Shown here one piece after another: positions 18,405 through 28,428 of a DNA stretch of 64,000 bases; within the stretch, counting starts at the first letter, position 1, and each line of letters opens with the position of its first letter. The notes under the pieces were generated by a model. It made no database searches, was not told the DNA's origin, and saw only the letters and a program-made list of their open reading frames with translations. The translations under genes were made by a program, and so were the position numbers. Source of the DNA: an uncultured Candidatus Thioglobus sp. GTDB lineage: Bacteria; Pseudomonadota; Gammaproteobacteria; PS1; Pseudothioglobaceae. The stretch is from contig CAJJCX010000001.1 of the NCBI GenBank assembly GCA_905182815.1, positions 310,001 to 374,000 of the forward strand, in the 5' to 3' direction.

Positions 18405-18921
18405 ATGCAAAATTATTTTGAGTTATTTGATCTTGAAACATCATTCTTTATAGATGATGATCAGCTCAAATCTTCATATCGAAAAGAAATATCCAGGTTT
18501 CACCCGGATAAATATGCTAACAAAGAGTGAGTCTGAAAAGCTTCAGGCGCTTCAAAATACATCACTTTTAAATACAGCATTTACATCTCTTAAAACCCCA
18601 TTAAATCGTGCAAGTTATCTACTTAAGATGCAGGGTTTAGATCCATTTGATGAGAGAGATACAGTAATGAATCATGATTTTTTGATTTCTCAGATTGACT
18701 TACGTGAAGAGCTTGAAGTAATTGAGGAAGATCGAGATAGCTTAGGCTTAGAGGGCTTTTTGGAGCGAGTTGATCTTCATATCGAAGAGAATACAGAATC
18801 AATTTATAAGGCTTTTGAGCTTAAGAGTGACCTCATGGATATCAAAATGAATGTCAGAGAACTCAAGTTTTATGATCAGCTCTATAAAGAAGCTAATAAA
18901 TTAATGGACGAACTGCTCTAA
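18405..18921 (+). CDS. hscB: J-domain co-chaperone HscB (frameshifted)
   Basis: HscB delivers IscU to HscA and stimulates its ATPase. The true start is the ATG at 18405, giving MQNYFELFDLE and a J-domain with the HPD tripeptide in RFHPDKYANK near residue 35. The frame then hits TGA at about 18528; a single-base change near 18525 joins it to the downstream frame, which holds the C-terminal domain (LREELEVIEED and MNVRELKFYDQLYKEA). The total of 517 bases corresponds to about 171 residues, the normal size. An ATG at 18454 in the second frame is not the real start because it lacks the J-domain. Confidence 0.88.
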
Positions 18922-18932
18922 GGATTTAGTTT

Positions 18933-20780
18933 ATGGCGTTATTACAAATTTCAGAGCCCGGCCAATCCACTGCGCCACACCACCATAATTTGGCTTGTGG
19001 TATTGATTTAGGTACAACCAACTCTCTAGTGGCTAGCGTAATGAGCGGTGAGACAAAGCTAGTTTTAGATCAAAGCGATAGGGCAATCCTTCCATCTGTC
19101 GTTTATTGCGGCTCTAAGGAGCTTATCGTTGGTCATGAAGCGCTTGATTTGGCAATAAAAGATCCAACAAACACAATTCTATCAATTAAGCGTTTTATGG
19201 GAATTGGTTATAGTGAAGCAAAAGAAATTAAAAATTTACCCTATGATTTTGAAGATCATAAGGGCAGCGTTTTATTTAAAACTGCAATTGGCAGTCTCTC
19301 AGCTATTGAAATTTCAGCAAAAATTCTCTCTACCTTAAAGACTCGCGCCGAAGGGGCTCTTGGCGGTGAGCTAAAAGGTGCGGTAATTACTGTCCCTGCA
19401 TATTTCAATGATGCACAAAGACAATCTACTAAAGGACTCAGCCAAACTTGCAGGAATAAATGTCTTAAGGCTTCTTAATGAGCCAACAGCGGCTGCAATT
19501 GCCTACGGTTTGGAGTCAGGCGAAGAGGGTGTTCATGCGGTTTATGATCTTAGGTGGCGGTACGTTTGATATATCAATACTAAATTTCACTAAAGGAGTT
19601 TTTGAGGTCCTTTCAACGGGCGGTGACTCAAGTCTTGGCGGTGATGATTTTGATAACTTAATATTTGAAGACTGCACTCATTCACTAAATCTGACTAACT
19701 TAACTGCCTCACAAATCCAAACAATTAGAAAGCTCTCAAAGTCTGCAAAAGAAGAGCTATCAGTCAATGAGGCTGCTGAATTTTCTATTGAAGGTCAGCT
19801 CTATAAGATTACAAAATCTCATTTTGATGATATGAGTGAGCCTCTAATCAAAAGAACGTTACTTCTAACAAAGCGAGCCTTGAGAGATGCTGACGTTAAT
19901 ATATCTGACGTTAAAGAAGTTATTATGGTTGGTGGCTCAACTCGAATGAGCTCAATAAGAGAGCGAGTTGGAGAAGTCTTTAATAGGCCTGTTTTGTGCT
20001 CTATTAACCCTGATGAGGTTGTTGCCAAGGGCGCTGCAATTCAGGCAAACATATTGGTTGGTAATAAAAGTAGAGACGACGTATTACTGTTAGATGTTCT
20101 GCCTCTTTCTTTAGGTCTTGAGACTATGGGCGGATTGGTGGAGAAGGTGATTCATAGAAATACCACAATACCAATTACTAGGGCTCAAGAGTTTACGACC
20201 TATAAAGATGGCCAAACTGGAATGAGTATTCATGTATTTCAGGGTGAGCGCGAGCTTACAAAAGATTGTAGATCACTCGGACGTTTCGAGTTAAAAGGAA
20301 TCCCTCCAATGGTTGCCGGGAGAGCTCGCATTCTAGTTGAATTTCAAGTGGATGCAGATGGCTTGTTATCCGTTTCAGCTAAAGAGGAAACTTCTGGCGT
20401 TAAATCTGAAATAGCTATTAAGCCTTCATTTGGTCTTAGTGACTCAGATATGGAAAAAATGCTTAAAGACTCTGTTGTATTTGCCCAAGAAGATATTATC
20501 TTAAGGCAGCTTCAAGAGCAGAAGAGTTGATGCAACAAGGACAATCGAGGCAATTGATTCAGCCTTAGAGGCTGATAAAATTCTTCTAGATGAGGCGATG
20601 CTTAAAACCATCCTTCAGTCAAGAGACTATTTATCATCAATAATAGAGTCTGATGATGTCAGCTCTCATAAAAAATGCAACCCTAGATCTTGAAAAGTTA
20701 GCTCAAAATTTGTTGAGATGAGAATGAACAAGTCAATAATGAGCGCGATGAAAGGTCATAAAATTGATGAATTTAACTAA
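18933..20780 (+). CDS. hscA: Hsp70-type chaperone HscA (multiply frameshifted)
   Basis: HscA is the specialised Hsp70 of cluster transfer from IscU. Pieces in several frames assemble to about 615 residues, the family length: [12 protein letters not shown] near residue 23, [36 protein letters not shown], then the substrate-binding domain and a tail ending in KGHKIDEFN. Extra bases are seen near 19434 (ACTAAAGGACTC) and 19553, and more breaks near 20527, 20660 and 20715. The flanking genes are intact and the protein is otherwise well conserved, so I read the breaks as sequence errors, not gene loss. Confidence 0.85.
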
Positions 20781-20798
20781 TAACTATAAACTATCACT

Positions 20799-21137
20799 AT
20801 GCCTCAATTAATTATCCTGCCAAATGAAGAATTTTGCCCTGAGGGCATTGTTATTGAAACAAATACTGGAACGAGTGTTTGCAGAGCTTTGCTTGACAAC
20901 GGCATTGAAATTGAGCATGCCTGTGAAATGTCGAACGCCTGCACAACATGTCATATATACGTTCGAGAGGGTTTTGACTCAATTGAAGAGTCTGATGAAA
21001 TCGAAGATGACCTTCTTGATAAAGCCTGGGGGCTTGACCCTGACTCAAGGCTTTCTTGTCAGGCTATTGTTTCAGAAGAAGATTTAGTTATTGAAATACC
21101 AAGGTACACGATTAATCAGGTGTCAGAAAATCACTAA
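20799..21137 (+). CDS. fdx: isc-type [2Fe-2S] ferredoxin
   Basis: This 112-residue adrenodoxin-like ferredoxin donates electrons during cluster assembly. The ligand pattern is CEMSNACTTCHIYV (three Cys) plus the fourth Cys in RLSCQAIV near residue 88. It starts 18 bases after hscA. The small iscX gene that often follows is not found here; the next gene is an unrelated membrane protein. Confidence 0.95.
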   Translation: MPQLIILPNEEFCPEGIVIETNTGTSVCRALLDNGIEIEHACEMSNACTTCHIYVREGFDSIEESDEIEDDLLDKAWGLDPDSRLSCQAIVSEEDLVIEIPRYTINQVSENH

Positions 21138-21158
21138 ACTTTAAAAAAGAGAGTACTT

Positions 21159-21629
21159 ATGTTTTTAGATAAAATTAATGACGGTTTTTGGGCTTGTAAG
21201 CATACGTGGGCAAAAAGCGCCAATAATACAAAGTGGTGCCTCATTGGCTGTGCTACTGGTGAATTTGCGACATTGGCCTATTTCAGCTACTCTGGCATCA
21301 CGAGTGACCTCGTTCTTTATAGTACTGTTTGGTACTTATTTGCAGCGCTGCCTCTTATTAATGGCCTAATAACCAGTGTCATCTTGGAGACGATCATTCT
21401 TATCAGGTCAAATTTTGATTTTGCAAACGCCTTAAAAACGGCGCTAGGGATGTCTTTTATTTCAATGCTGATGATGGAAGTCGCGATGATGTTTACAGAC
21501 TTGGTTTTTACAGGCGGCGTCTTGGGCCTAAATTATTTTGCGATCCCTTTAATGCTTTTAGTCGGTTTTTTAGCGCCTTGGCCCTATAATTACTGGCGCT
21601 TAAAGAAGTTTAATAAGGCTTGTCACTAA
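21159..21629 (+). CDS. DUF4396-like integral membrane protein
   Basis: This 156-residue protein has about four hydrophobic segments and an N-terminal polar stretch with Cys and His. The C-terminal signature (LGMSFISMLMMEVAMM and WPYNYWRLKKFNKACH) resembles DUF4396 membrane proteins, whose function is unknown. It has its own ribosome site (AAAGAGAG) 21 bases after fdx and ends at a strong hairpin. Being last in the isc transcript may be coincidental. Confidence 0.6.
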   Translation: MFLDKINDGFWACKHTWAKSANNTKWCLIGCATGEFATLAYFSYSGITSDLVLYSTVWYLFAALPLINGLITSVILETIILIRSNFDFANALKTALGMSFISMLMMEVAMMFTDLVFTGGVLGLNYFAIPLMLLVGFLAPWPYNYWRLKKFNKACH

Positions 21630-21656
21630 CCTCTCCCAATAAAGTGAGAGGTTAGT
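21625..21656. terminator. bidirectional terminator hairpin
   Basis: ACTAACCTCTC and GAGAGGTTAGT form a perfect 11-pair stem with a 10-base loop, between the converging ends of the DUF4396-like gene and mrp. The T-tract is interrupted (TAATTT), so the efficiency is uncertain. Confidence 0.7.
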
Positions 21657-21670
21657 TAATTTATAATCTC

Positions 21671-22753
21671 TTACTCAATTGTAATCTTTGGAAAAGCCCC
21701 AATTGACTCGCTTTGAAGCGACAATGTCGCAGCAACATTCCTTGCAATTTCCTGATACATCATTGAGACTTTACTCTCTGGATCTTTAGCAACACTAGGA
21801 GTACCTTCATCAACATCAGTTCTGATTTCTAGTTTAAGTGGAAGCGCTCCAAGAAACTTCGTATTAGAGCTAGCCGCCATTCGCTTCGCCGCCGCCATTA
21901 CCAAAAATCTCTTCAGCGTGATTACAGTTTGAGCAAATATGAATCGACATATTTTCAACGATACCTAATATTGGAATATTTACTTTTTCGAACATCGCTA
22001 AACCTTTCTGAGCGTCAATAAGCGCAATGTCTTGAGGCGTTGTAACAATGACCGCTCCGCTCACAGGAATTTTTTGAGATAAGCGTTAGCTGAGTGTCAC
22101 CCGTTCCTGGTGGAAGGTCAACAATCATGTAGTCCACATCTTCCCATTCTGTGTTCTTTAAAAGCTGCTCTAAGGCCTGAGTTACCATCGGGCCGCGCCA
22201 TACCATAGGAGAGGCTTCTTCAACTAAAAACCCAATAGACATTGCCTGAATGCCATGCGCCAGAACTGGCTTCATATTACCTTCTTTAGACTCTTCGGGC
22301 CTAAGATCTTTAACGCCTAGCATGCGCGGCTGAGAGGGGCCATAAATGTCCGCATCGAGGAGGCAACGTTTGCGCCTTCAGACTGAAGAGAGAGCGCAAT
22401 GTTAACAGCAGTCGTTGACTTTCCAACGCCGCCCTTGCCTGAGGCAACAGCAATAATATTTTTAACTCCTGGCAGCGCAGGACTCCGCCTTGAACCGCAT
22501 AAGCCGCTATTTTTGACTTGATAGAAATATTTGAGTAATTAACGCCTTCCTTTGAGAGCGCTTCTTCGACTGAACCTTTAAGGTCTTCATGATAGTTAAT
22601 CGCAGGATATTTAAGTAGAAGTTCAACGTTCACTATCTCATCGTCAATAGAGATATTTTTAACGTTCTCAGATGAAACAAGGTCTAAGCCTGTATGAACA
22701 TCGATAACAGTGCTAAGAATTTTTTGTATTGAGTCTTCAGTTAAATTTGTCAA
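21671..22753 (-). CDS. apbC: Mrp/ApbC-family Fe-S cluster carrier ATPase (frameshifted)
   Basis: Mrp/ApbC proteins are P-loop ATPases that bind and transfer [4Fe-4S] clusters. The 1083-base span fits the family (about 360 residues). An N-terminal DUF59-like domain is followed in shifted frames by [49 protein letters not shown] (with the CxxC ligands) and a C-terminal part ending in GAFPKITIE. Breaks lie near 22475, 22363, 22075 and 21885. The gene is divergent from metG, as it is in E. coli. I take the breaks to be sequence errors. Confidence 0.85.
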
Positions 22754-22843
22754 TTTGGTGACCTCAGTCGGTAAAATAGCGCTATTTTATCGTACAACTA
22801 TCTTAGGAATCCTTAATAATATTGGGATTATTGATAACAAATT

Positions 22844-24487
22844 ATGACCAAACGAAGAATACTTGTTACTTCAGCTCTGCCTTATGCCAATGGTGAGATT
22901 CATTTAGGGCACTTGCTTGAATACATTCAGACAGATATCTGGGTTCGGTTTCAAAAAATGCAGGGTAATGAGTGTCATTATGTGTGCGCAGATGATGCCC
23001 ACGGAACCCCAATTATGCTCAAGGCAGATGAGATGGGGATTGATCCTGAAGAGTTAATTGCTGGGGTTAGTGAGCGCCACCAGGCAGACTTTAAAGATTT
23101 TAATGTTAACTTCAGTCAGTTCCACTCGACGCACTCTGAGGAGAATCGTCATTACTCAGAGCTGATCTATTCTCGCCTTAAAGATTCAGGCTTTATTAAG
23201 ACCCGCGTTATATCTCAGGCCTATGATCCCTGAAAAAGAAATGTTTCTACCAGACCGCTTTATTAAAGGCGAATGCCCTAAGTGCGGCGCTGATGATCAG
23301 TACGGTGATAACTGTGAGGTATGCGGCGCAACTTATTCAACAACAGAGCTTAAAAATGCTAGGTCGGTTGTTTCTGGCGCAGTCCCAATTGAAAAAGAGT
23401 CTGAGCACTATTTCTTTGATCTTGCCTCAGTTTGAACAGCAATTAAAGGAATGGACAAATGCTGGACACCTCCAAGATGAGGTCAGCAATAAATTAGCAG
23501 AATGGTTTGAGCAAGGCCTTCAGCAGTGGGATATTTCTAGAGATAAGCCTTACTTTGGCTTTCAAATTCCAGGAACTGAGGACAAGTACTTCTATGTCTG
23601 GCTTGATGCGCCAATTGGTTATATGGCAAGCTTTAAAAAGCTGTGTGATAACAGTGACCTTGAGTTTGATGACTTCTTTGCTAAAGGCTCTGATACTGAG
23701 CTTTATCACTTCATTGGTAAGGACATTGTTTACTTCCATGCGCTATTTTGGCCTGCCACATTAATGGGCTCAAACTTTAGAACGCCGAACGCAATCTTTG
23801 CTCATGGCTTCTTATCGGTCAACGGTCAAAAGATGAGTAAATCACGTGGAACCTTTATTCAGGCAAGGACTTACTTAGAGACTCTTAATCCAGAGTGTCT
23901 TCGTTATTACTATGCCTATAAGCTATCTTCTAAGATTGATGACATTGACTTAAACCTTGAAGACTTTAAGCAGCGCGTTAATTCAGACATTGTGGGCAAG
24001 GTCGTAAACATCGCCTCAAGAAGCGCTTCTTCGTTGTTAAGAAGTATGATAAAGAGCTGTCCGCTCAATGCATCGAGCAGGAGCTCTATGATGAGTTTGT
24101 AGCCGCTGGCCCTAGAAATTGCAGCACATTATGAGGCTAGAAACTTTGGACACGCTATGCGCTCAATTATGAAGCTTGCGGACAAAGCAAATCAGTACAT
24201 TGATGAGAAGAAGCCTTGGCAGCTTGCAAAAGAAGAGGGTAAGGCGCAAGAGGTCCACGAGGTAACGTCTCTAGCGATTAACCTGTTTAGAGTTTTGATG
24301 ACGTATCTTAAGCCCGTGCTTCCAGAGATGGCTAAGAGTTCAGAGGAGTTTCTTAATATTGACTCACTGAACTGGGATGACTATTAAGAGCCCACTGACA
24401 AGTCATCACATCAATAAATTTAAACCGCTAATGACTCGTATTGAAGATGAGCAATTAGAGGCAATGATCGAGTCGTCTAAAGTATAA
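22844..24487 (+). CDS. metG: methionyl-tRNA synthetase (multiply frameshifted)
   Basis: MetG charges tRNA-Met. The pieces assemble to a core enzyme of about 547 residues: [15 protein letters not shown] (HIGH-type motif), a zinc domain with CPKCG and [14 protein letters not shown] near 23830-23860, and an anticodon-binding domain ending in [10 protein letters not shown] at the stop 24485-24487. Breaks are near 23230 (an extra C), 23421 (an extra G), 24030, 24105 and 24387. It lacks the C-terminal tRNA-binding EMAP-like domain of E. coli MetG, as many bacterial MetGs do. An essential gene with five breaks strongly suggests sequence errors. Confidence 0.9.
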
Positions 24488-24502
24488 AATACCAAAAGTT
24501 TA

Positions 24503-24589
24503 GGAGGATGGCAGAGTGGTCGATCGCGCACGCTTGGAAAGCGTGTATACCTCACGGTATCGAGGGTTCGAATCCCTCTCCCTCCACCA
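24503..24589 (+). tRNA. tRNA-Ser (GGA)
   Basis: This is a class II tRNA with an encoded CCA end. The anticodon GGA at 24536-24538 sits in the loop TTGGAAA of a CACGC/GCGTG stem, a variable arm follows, and the T arm is GAGGG-TTCGAAT-CCCTC. The acceptor 5' strand reads GGAGGAT while the 3' strand TCCCTCC expects GGAGGGA, so one G appears to be missing near 24507. It begins 15 bases after metG. Confidence 0.93.
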
Positions 24590-25328
24590 TATTTCTTGAA
24601 TAAATTAAGGGGTTTTCGTACTCCATAAAAAGGGAGTTTCCGGAGACCATAAAAAAGGTAACGATATCAAGGCTTTATTTTTATAAAAAAGCTTGATTTA
24701 ATAGTAATTTCTAATATTTGAAATAGCTTCTTCATTGTTTTTCCACTATAACTCCTTTTGTTTCTCCTTTTGTATCTTCTTTTCTAAACTTAGTTTTTCT
24801 TTAGCACTCATAACATAGGCTGCTCCTGCTAATAAAACGATAGCACCTGCTTCTGCTATTAATACCCAAGGGTCAGCATCTTTACTGTGTAATATAATCA
24901 ATCTACACAAGGCCGTCATTGCAATAATAATTGGAAGTGTTACTGGTATTCTATTACTAATATAATAAGCACCAACCATGCCTACAATTTCTGTATAAAT
25001 GAATAGCAAAAATAAGTCTGCTAGTTCAATATTTTGTAGTAACCACATACCCCATACTTCGTTGGCAGCGGCTACAACAGTTAATACACCTATGCCACCA
25101 AGCATTAGTTTTTCTGTAACTGTTGTAGTCCAATGTAGCCTTTCGTTTAACTTATCTTTCATTATGTTCTATTACCTCTTAATACTAGGATTGAATAATA
25201 ACTTGAACTAGCGTCAAAATTTCATTTTTTACAATTAATTTATTATTGTGAGTAGAATTAATTAAGAAATTTAATAAACCTTTATATAAGGGCTATAGGC
25301 TTTAGCGAATCCCACATCCTCCACCATA
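24569..25328. repeat. tRNA 3'-end direct repeat flanking a small insert
   Basis: The tRNA-Ser end contains CGAATCCC, five bases, then CTCCACCATA (24569-24591). The same arrangement, with a different five-base spacer (ACATC), recurs at 25306-25328, so 18 of 23 positions match. The roughly 715 bases between hold one gene (PsiE-like) of accessory type. This resembles the two attachment sites left by an element that integrated at the tRNA, but no integrase is present. Confidence 0.4.
24746..25162 (-). CDS. PsiE-like (phosphate-starvation-inducible) membrane protein
   Basis: This 138-residue protein has four predicted membrane segments (about residues 20-36, 45-65, 73-90 and 100-118) and a Lys-rich C-terminal tail. 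Its size and layout, including RLIILHSKDADPW, fit the PsiE family, which is of unknown function and named for phosphate starvation in E. coli. It lies alone on the minus strand between tRNA-Ser and a tRNA-end-like repeat, so it may have arrived on a mobile element. Confidence 0.65.
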   Translation of the reverse strand: MKDKLNERLHWTTTVTEKLMLGGIGVLTVVAAANEVWGMWLLQNIELADLFLLFIYTEIVGMVGAYYISNRIPVTLPIIIAMTALCRLIILHSKDADPWVLIAEAGAIVLLAGAAYVMSAKEKLSLEKKIQKEKQKEL

Positions 25329-25351
25329 CTTACTCTGTCACCATCGCTGAT

Positions 25352-25942
25352 TTACTTGTAATTTAGTCGCCATTCGCGAAACTCTTCATTATGAATAGCG
25401 AAAACAAGACCTTCAGTAAAACCGTTTTTAAGTCTATAAGTTTCTTTAAGGTCTTGACAATAAATATCAATAGTTGCGTTTAAATCATTAAGAGTGAAAT
25501 AATCATTAATGCCTTGGTTATTTTCTTCTATTGATTTAGCAGTTTTTAAATCTGTAAACATACCGGTTATGATTTTTGCAATTGTATCTCTTTGTTTAAT
25601 GCAGGCATCAAAGTCCTCTATGTAATCCTTGTAACCTCTGATAGCATATATCGTATAGTTGTTTGGTATAGTATTCTTAATAAAAACTGAGGCTTTGTCA
25701 TATATATTTTTCTCTCTCGGTACTATGATTTCCAAGAATTTATTTGGTTCATTGAGATAAGAATATCTATTTAAATCTTTGTATTTCTCAATCCCATCAA
25801 GAATTTCATCTTCACTCATAAAGTCGAGCAGACTGTCCCCAAGGCTTATATCTACAACTTCGAAATTTGCAAAATGGACTGCAAGAACTGCAGGGGAATT
25901 AAGAAAGAATAGTGAGAGCAGAAGTAGGGGTAGTTTTTTCAT
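25352..25942 (-). CDS. hypothetical exported protein
   Basis: I do not recognise this 196-residue protein. It starts with a clear Sec signal peptide (LPLLLLSLFFLNSPAVLA, cleavage near residue 21). The mature part is acidic, rich in Asp, Tyr and Ile, with two Cys residues (CIKQRD near residue 113 and CQDLKETY near 161) that could pair in the periplasm. No family motif is visible. It lies between the putative tRNA-associated insert and kbl, with a hairpin upstream. Confidence 0.6.
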   Translation of the reverse strand: MKKLPLLLLSLFFLNSPAVLAVHFANFEVVDISLGDSLLDFMSEDEILDGIEKYKDLNRYSYLNEPNKFLEIIVPREKNIYDKASVFIKNTIPNNYTIYAIRGYKDYIEDFDACIKQRDTIAKIITGMFTDLKTAKSIEENNQGINDYFTLNDLNATIDIYCQDLKETYRLKNGFTEGLVFAIHNEEFREWRLNYK

Positions 25943-25998
25943 AATAGGATTATATGTTAACTGAGACTAAAGTCCAAACATCGTTTGATCTGAGAGAG

Positions 25999-26021
25999 CG
26001 ACTATTATTAATAGTTAGTCG
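25999..26021. promoter_or_regulatory. palindrome between kbl and the exported-protein gene
   Basis: CGACTA and TAGTCG enclose a perfect odd palindrome, ACTATTATTAATAGT (26001-26015). On the minus strand it lies just after the kbl stop and about 60 bases before the exported-protein start. It could be a terminator without a good T-tract or an operator. Confidence 0.35.
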
Positions 26022-26048
26022 AGTTCAGTACCGATTAATTATTTTTCT

Positions 26049-27242
26049 TTAATTTGATAAATCCTTATAAGTAGAGGAAAAAGCTTCAATTGCTTTATCT
26101 AAATCACCTTTAGTATGTCCCGCTGATATTTGTACTCTGATTCTTGCTTTGCCTTTTGGCACTACAGGAAAGAAAAAACCAATTGCATAAATCCCCTTTT
26201 CTAGAAGTTTGACTGACATCTTTTGTGCTAATTTAGCATCACCTAACATGACTGGAACAATTGGATGAACGCCATCATCTACATTAAAGCCTGCCTCTTG
26301 CATACCTTGACGAAAGTAATTCGTATTCTTTTCTAGATGATCTCTCAGTTCTGTAGAGTTTGAAAGCATCTCTAATACTTTTATCGAGGCTGCGCATATC
26401 GAAGGCGCGACAGTATTTGAAAATAAATAGGGTCTGGAGCTTTGCCTCAACATATCAATGATTTCTTGACGACCTGAGGTGAAACCACCCGAGCCACCAC
26501 CAAGCGCTTTGCCAAAGGTTCCAGTAATAATATCAACACGGTCCATCACATCACAATATTCATGAACTCCACGGCCTGTCTTTCCTATAAAGCCAGTCGC
26601 ATGACAGTCATCATGATGGACCATAGCATCATACTTATCAGCCAAATCACATATTTTGTCGAGCTGCGCAATAGTGCCATCCATCGAAAAAACACCGTCA
26701 GTTGTAATTAGAATACGTCTAGCTCCACTCTCTTTAGCTTCAATTAGTTTTGCCTCAAGATCAGTCATATCATTGTGCTTATAACGAAATCGAGCGGCCT
26801 TACAAAGACGAACACCATCAATGATTGAAGCATGGTTGAGTTCATCAGATATAACCGCATCGTCCTTAGACAAAATTGTTTCAAAGAGTCCTGTATTGGC
26901 ATCAAAACAAGCTGCATAGAGAATCGTATCTTCCATGCCAAGAAATTCACTAACCTTGTGTTCAAGTTTTTTATGGATGCTCTGAGTACCGCAAATAAAG
27001 CGGACAGATGACAAGCCAAAACCCCAGTCACTAAAACTATCTTTGGCTGCTTGAATTACCTCAGAATGGTTTGCTAAACCAAGATAATTGTTCGCGCACA
27101 TATTGATCACATCAGTGCCACCTTCAAGTGTAATTTGGTTTTTTTGATCAGATGCAATGACGCGTTCAGTTTTCCATAAACTTGCCTCTTTAATGGCATT
27201 TAAATCTTTTTCTAAGCTCACTTTTGCACTTTTAAAACTCAT
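26049..27242 (-). CDS. kbl: 2-amino-3-ketobutyrate CoA ligase
   Basis: Kbl is a PLP enzyme that cleaves 2-amino-3-ketobutyrate with CoA to glycine and acetyl-CoA, the second step of threonine degradation. The 397-residue protein has the expected [12 protein letters not shown] segment, [12 protein letters not shown] and the PLP Lys in [14 protein letters not shown] near residue 243. It starts 14 bases after the tdh stop, giving the E. coli-like pair, although here tdh comes first. All motifs are intact. Confidence 0.96.
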   Translation of the reverse strand: MSFKSAKVSLEKDLNAIKEASLWKTERVIASDQKNQITLEGGTDVINMCANNYLGLANHSEVIQAAKDSFSDWGFGLSSVRFICGTQSIHKKLEHKVSEFLGMEDTILYAACFDANTGLFETILSKDDAVISDELNHASIIDGVRLCKAARFRYKHNDMTDLEAKLIEAKESGARRILITTDGVFSMDGTIAQLDKICDLADKYDAMVHHDDCHATGFIGKTGRGVHEYCDVMDRVDIITGTFGKALGGGSGGFTSGRQEIIDMLRQSSRPYLFSNTVAPSICAASIKVLEMLSNSTELRDHLEKNTNYFRQGMQEAGFNVDDGVHPIVPVMLGDAKLAQKMSVKLLEKGIYAIGFFFPVVPKGKARIRVQISAGHTKGDLDKAIEAFSSTYKDLSN

Positions 27243-27256
27243 TAAAATTCCTTAAA

Positions 27257-28293
27257 TTAATCTTCCCAATTGAGGATGACTTTGCCAGATTGGCCTGAAC
27301 ACATTACATCAAAACCCTTCTGGAAGTCAGTGTAGTGGTAATGGTGGGTAATAATTTTTTCAAGTGGGAGCCCACTTTGTACCATCATAGAGCCTTTATA
27401 CCAAGTCTCAAAAATCTCACGACCATAAATACCTTTTATATGTAAGCCCTTTGAATACAACCAAGTCCCAATCAATACCAGAACCCGAAGGCATGATGGC
27501 TAGCATTGCTACCTTGCCGCCATTAATCATTTTATTAAGCATCTCCCCAAATGCCTGAGGGGAGCCTGACATTTCAAAGCCAACATCAAAGCCTTCAAAA
27601 ATACCTAAACTTTCCATTAATTCTTTCGTGATTTGATTTTTTTCAACATTAACAGTGATTACTTTTGGTAAGATTTTTTTAACTAAATTAAGGCGGTATT
27701 CATTTAAATCAGTAATTACTATATTACGAGCACCACTGATGAGCAGCAACCATTGCAGCCATAATTCCAATTGGACCTGCACCAGTTATTAAAATATCCT
27801 CTCCCACCATATCAAATGAAAGCGCGGTATGAACTGCATTCCCATAAGGGTCGAAACAGGCTAGTAAGTCCGCTGAAATTTTGACACTTGGTTTAAATAC
27901 ATTTTCTGCTGGAACCGATACATACTCTGCAAAAGATCCTTCTCGATTAACTCCAATCCCAACAGTATTAGGACACAGGTGTTTGCGTCCACCTAGACAG
28001 TTACGGCATCGATTGCAAACTATATGACCCTCAGCAGAAACCAGATCACCAACCTTTAATCCAACAACACTTTCACCTAACTCAGCTATAACTCCAGCAA
28101 ATTCATGACCTGTTGTCATTGGCACAGATATGGTTTTTTTTGCCCATGCATCCCAATTATAAATATGTATGTCAGTACCACAAATTGCAGTTTTCTGAAC
28201 TTTGACGAGCACATCGTTACTGCTTACCTCTGGCATGGGTACGTCTTCAAGCCAAATCCCTTTCTCTGAGTGGCTTTTAACTAATGCTTTCAC
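27257..28293 (-). CDS. tdh: L-threonine 3-dehydrogenase (frameshifted)
   Basis: Tdh oxidises threonine to 2-amino-3-ketobutyrate with NAD+. The span corresponds to about 345 residues, near the usual 341. The first frame holds the catalytic zinc site ([19 protein letters not shown]), the structural zinc Cys cluster and the Rossmann [13 protein letters not shown]. The frame breaks near 27735 after AAHQ and resumes with [15 protein letters not shown], then breaks again near 27455 before [18 protein letters not shown]. Both look like single-base errors. The intergenic region upstream carries a 19-base palindrome. Confidence 0.88.
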
Positions 28294-28337
28294 AATACAA
28301 TCCTTAGTTGTTTAAAAAAATATTAGTGAGTAGAATT

Positions 28338-28356
28338 TATATCAATAATTGATATA
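28338..28356. promoter_or_regulatory. palindrome upstream of tdh
   Basis: TATATCAAT and ATTGATATA flank a central A, a perfect 19-base odd palindrome about 45 bases upstream of the tdh start in the 135-base gap after pntB. Position and symmetry suggest a repressor or activator site for tdh-kbl. The AT-rich background lowers confidence. Confidence 0.4.
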
Positions 28357-28428
28357 TCATTTTATAGAAAGGGGCTATAGAGGGTTAGTTGTTTCTCAAA
28401 TTCTAGATTATAAATAGTTCTTATTTAA

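Noticed and set aside
18454-18921. A stand-alone 155-residue gene starting at 18454.
   Set aside because: Its first residues are an out-of-frame reading of the HscB J-domain; the true gene starts at 18405 and a frame break explains the rest.
25306-25328. A second tRNA gene ending with CCACCA-like sequence.
   Set aside because: Only the T-arm 3' side and acceptor end resemble a tRNA; no anticodon arm or D arm can be folded upstream.
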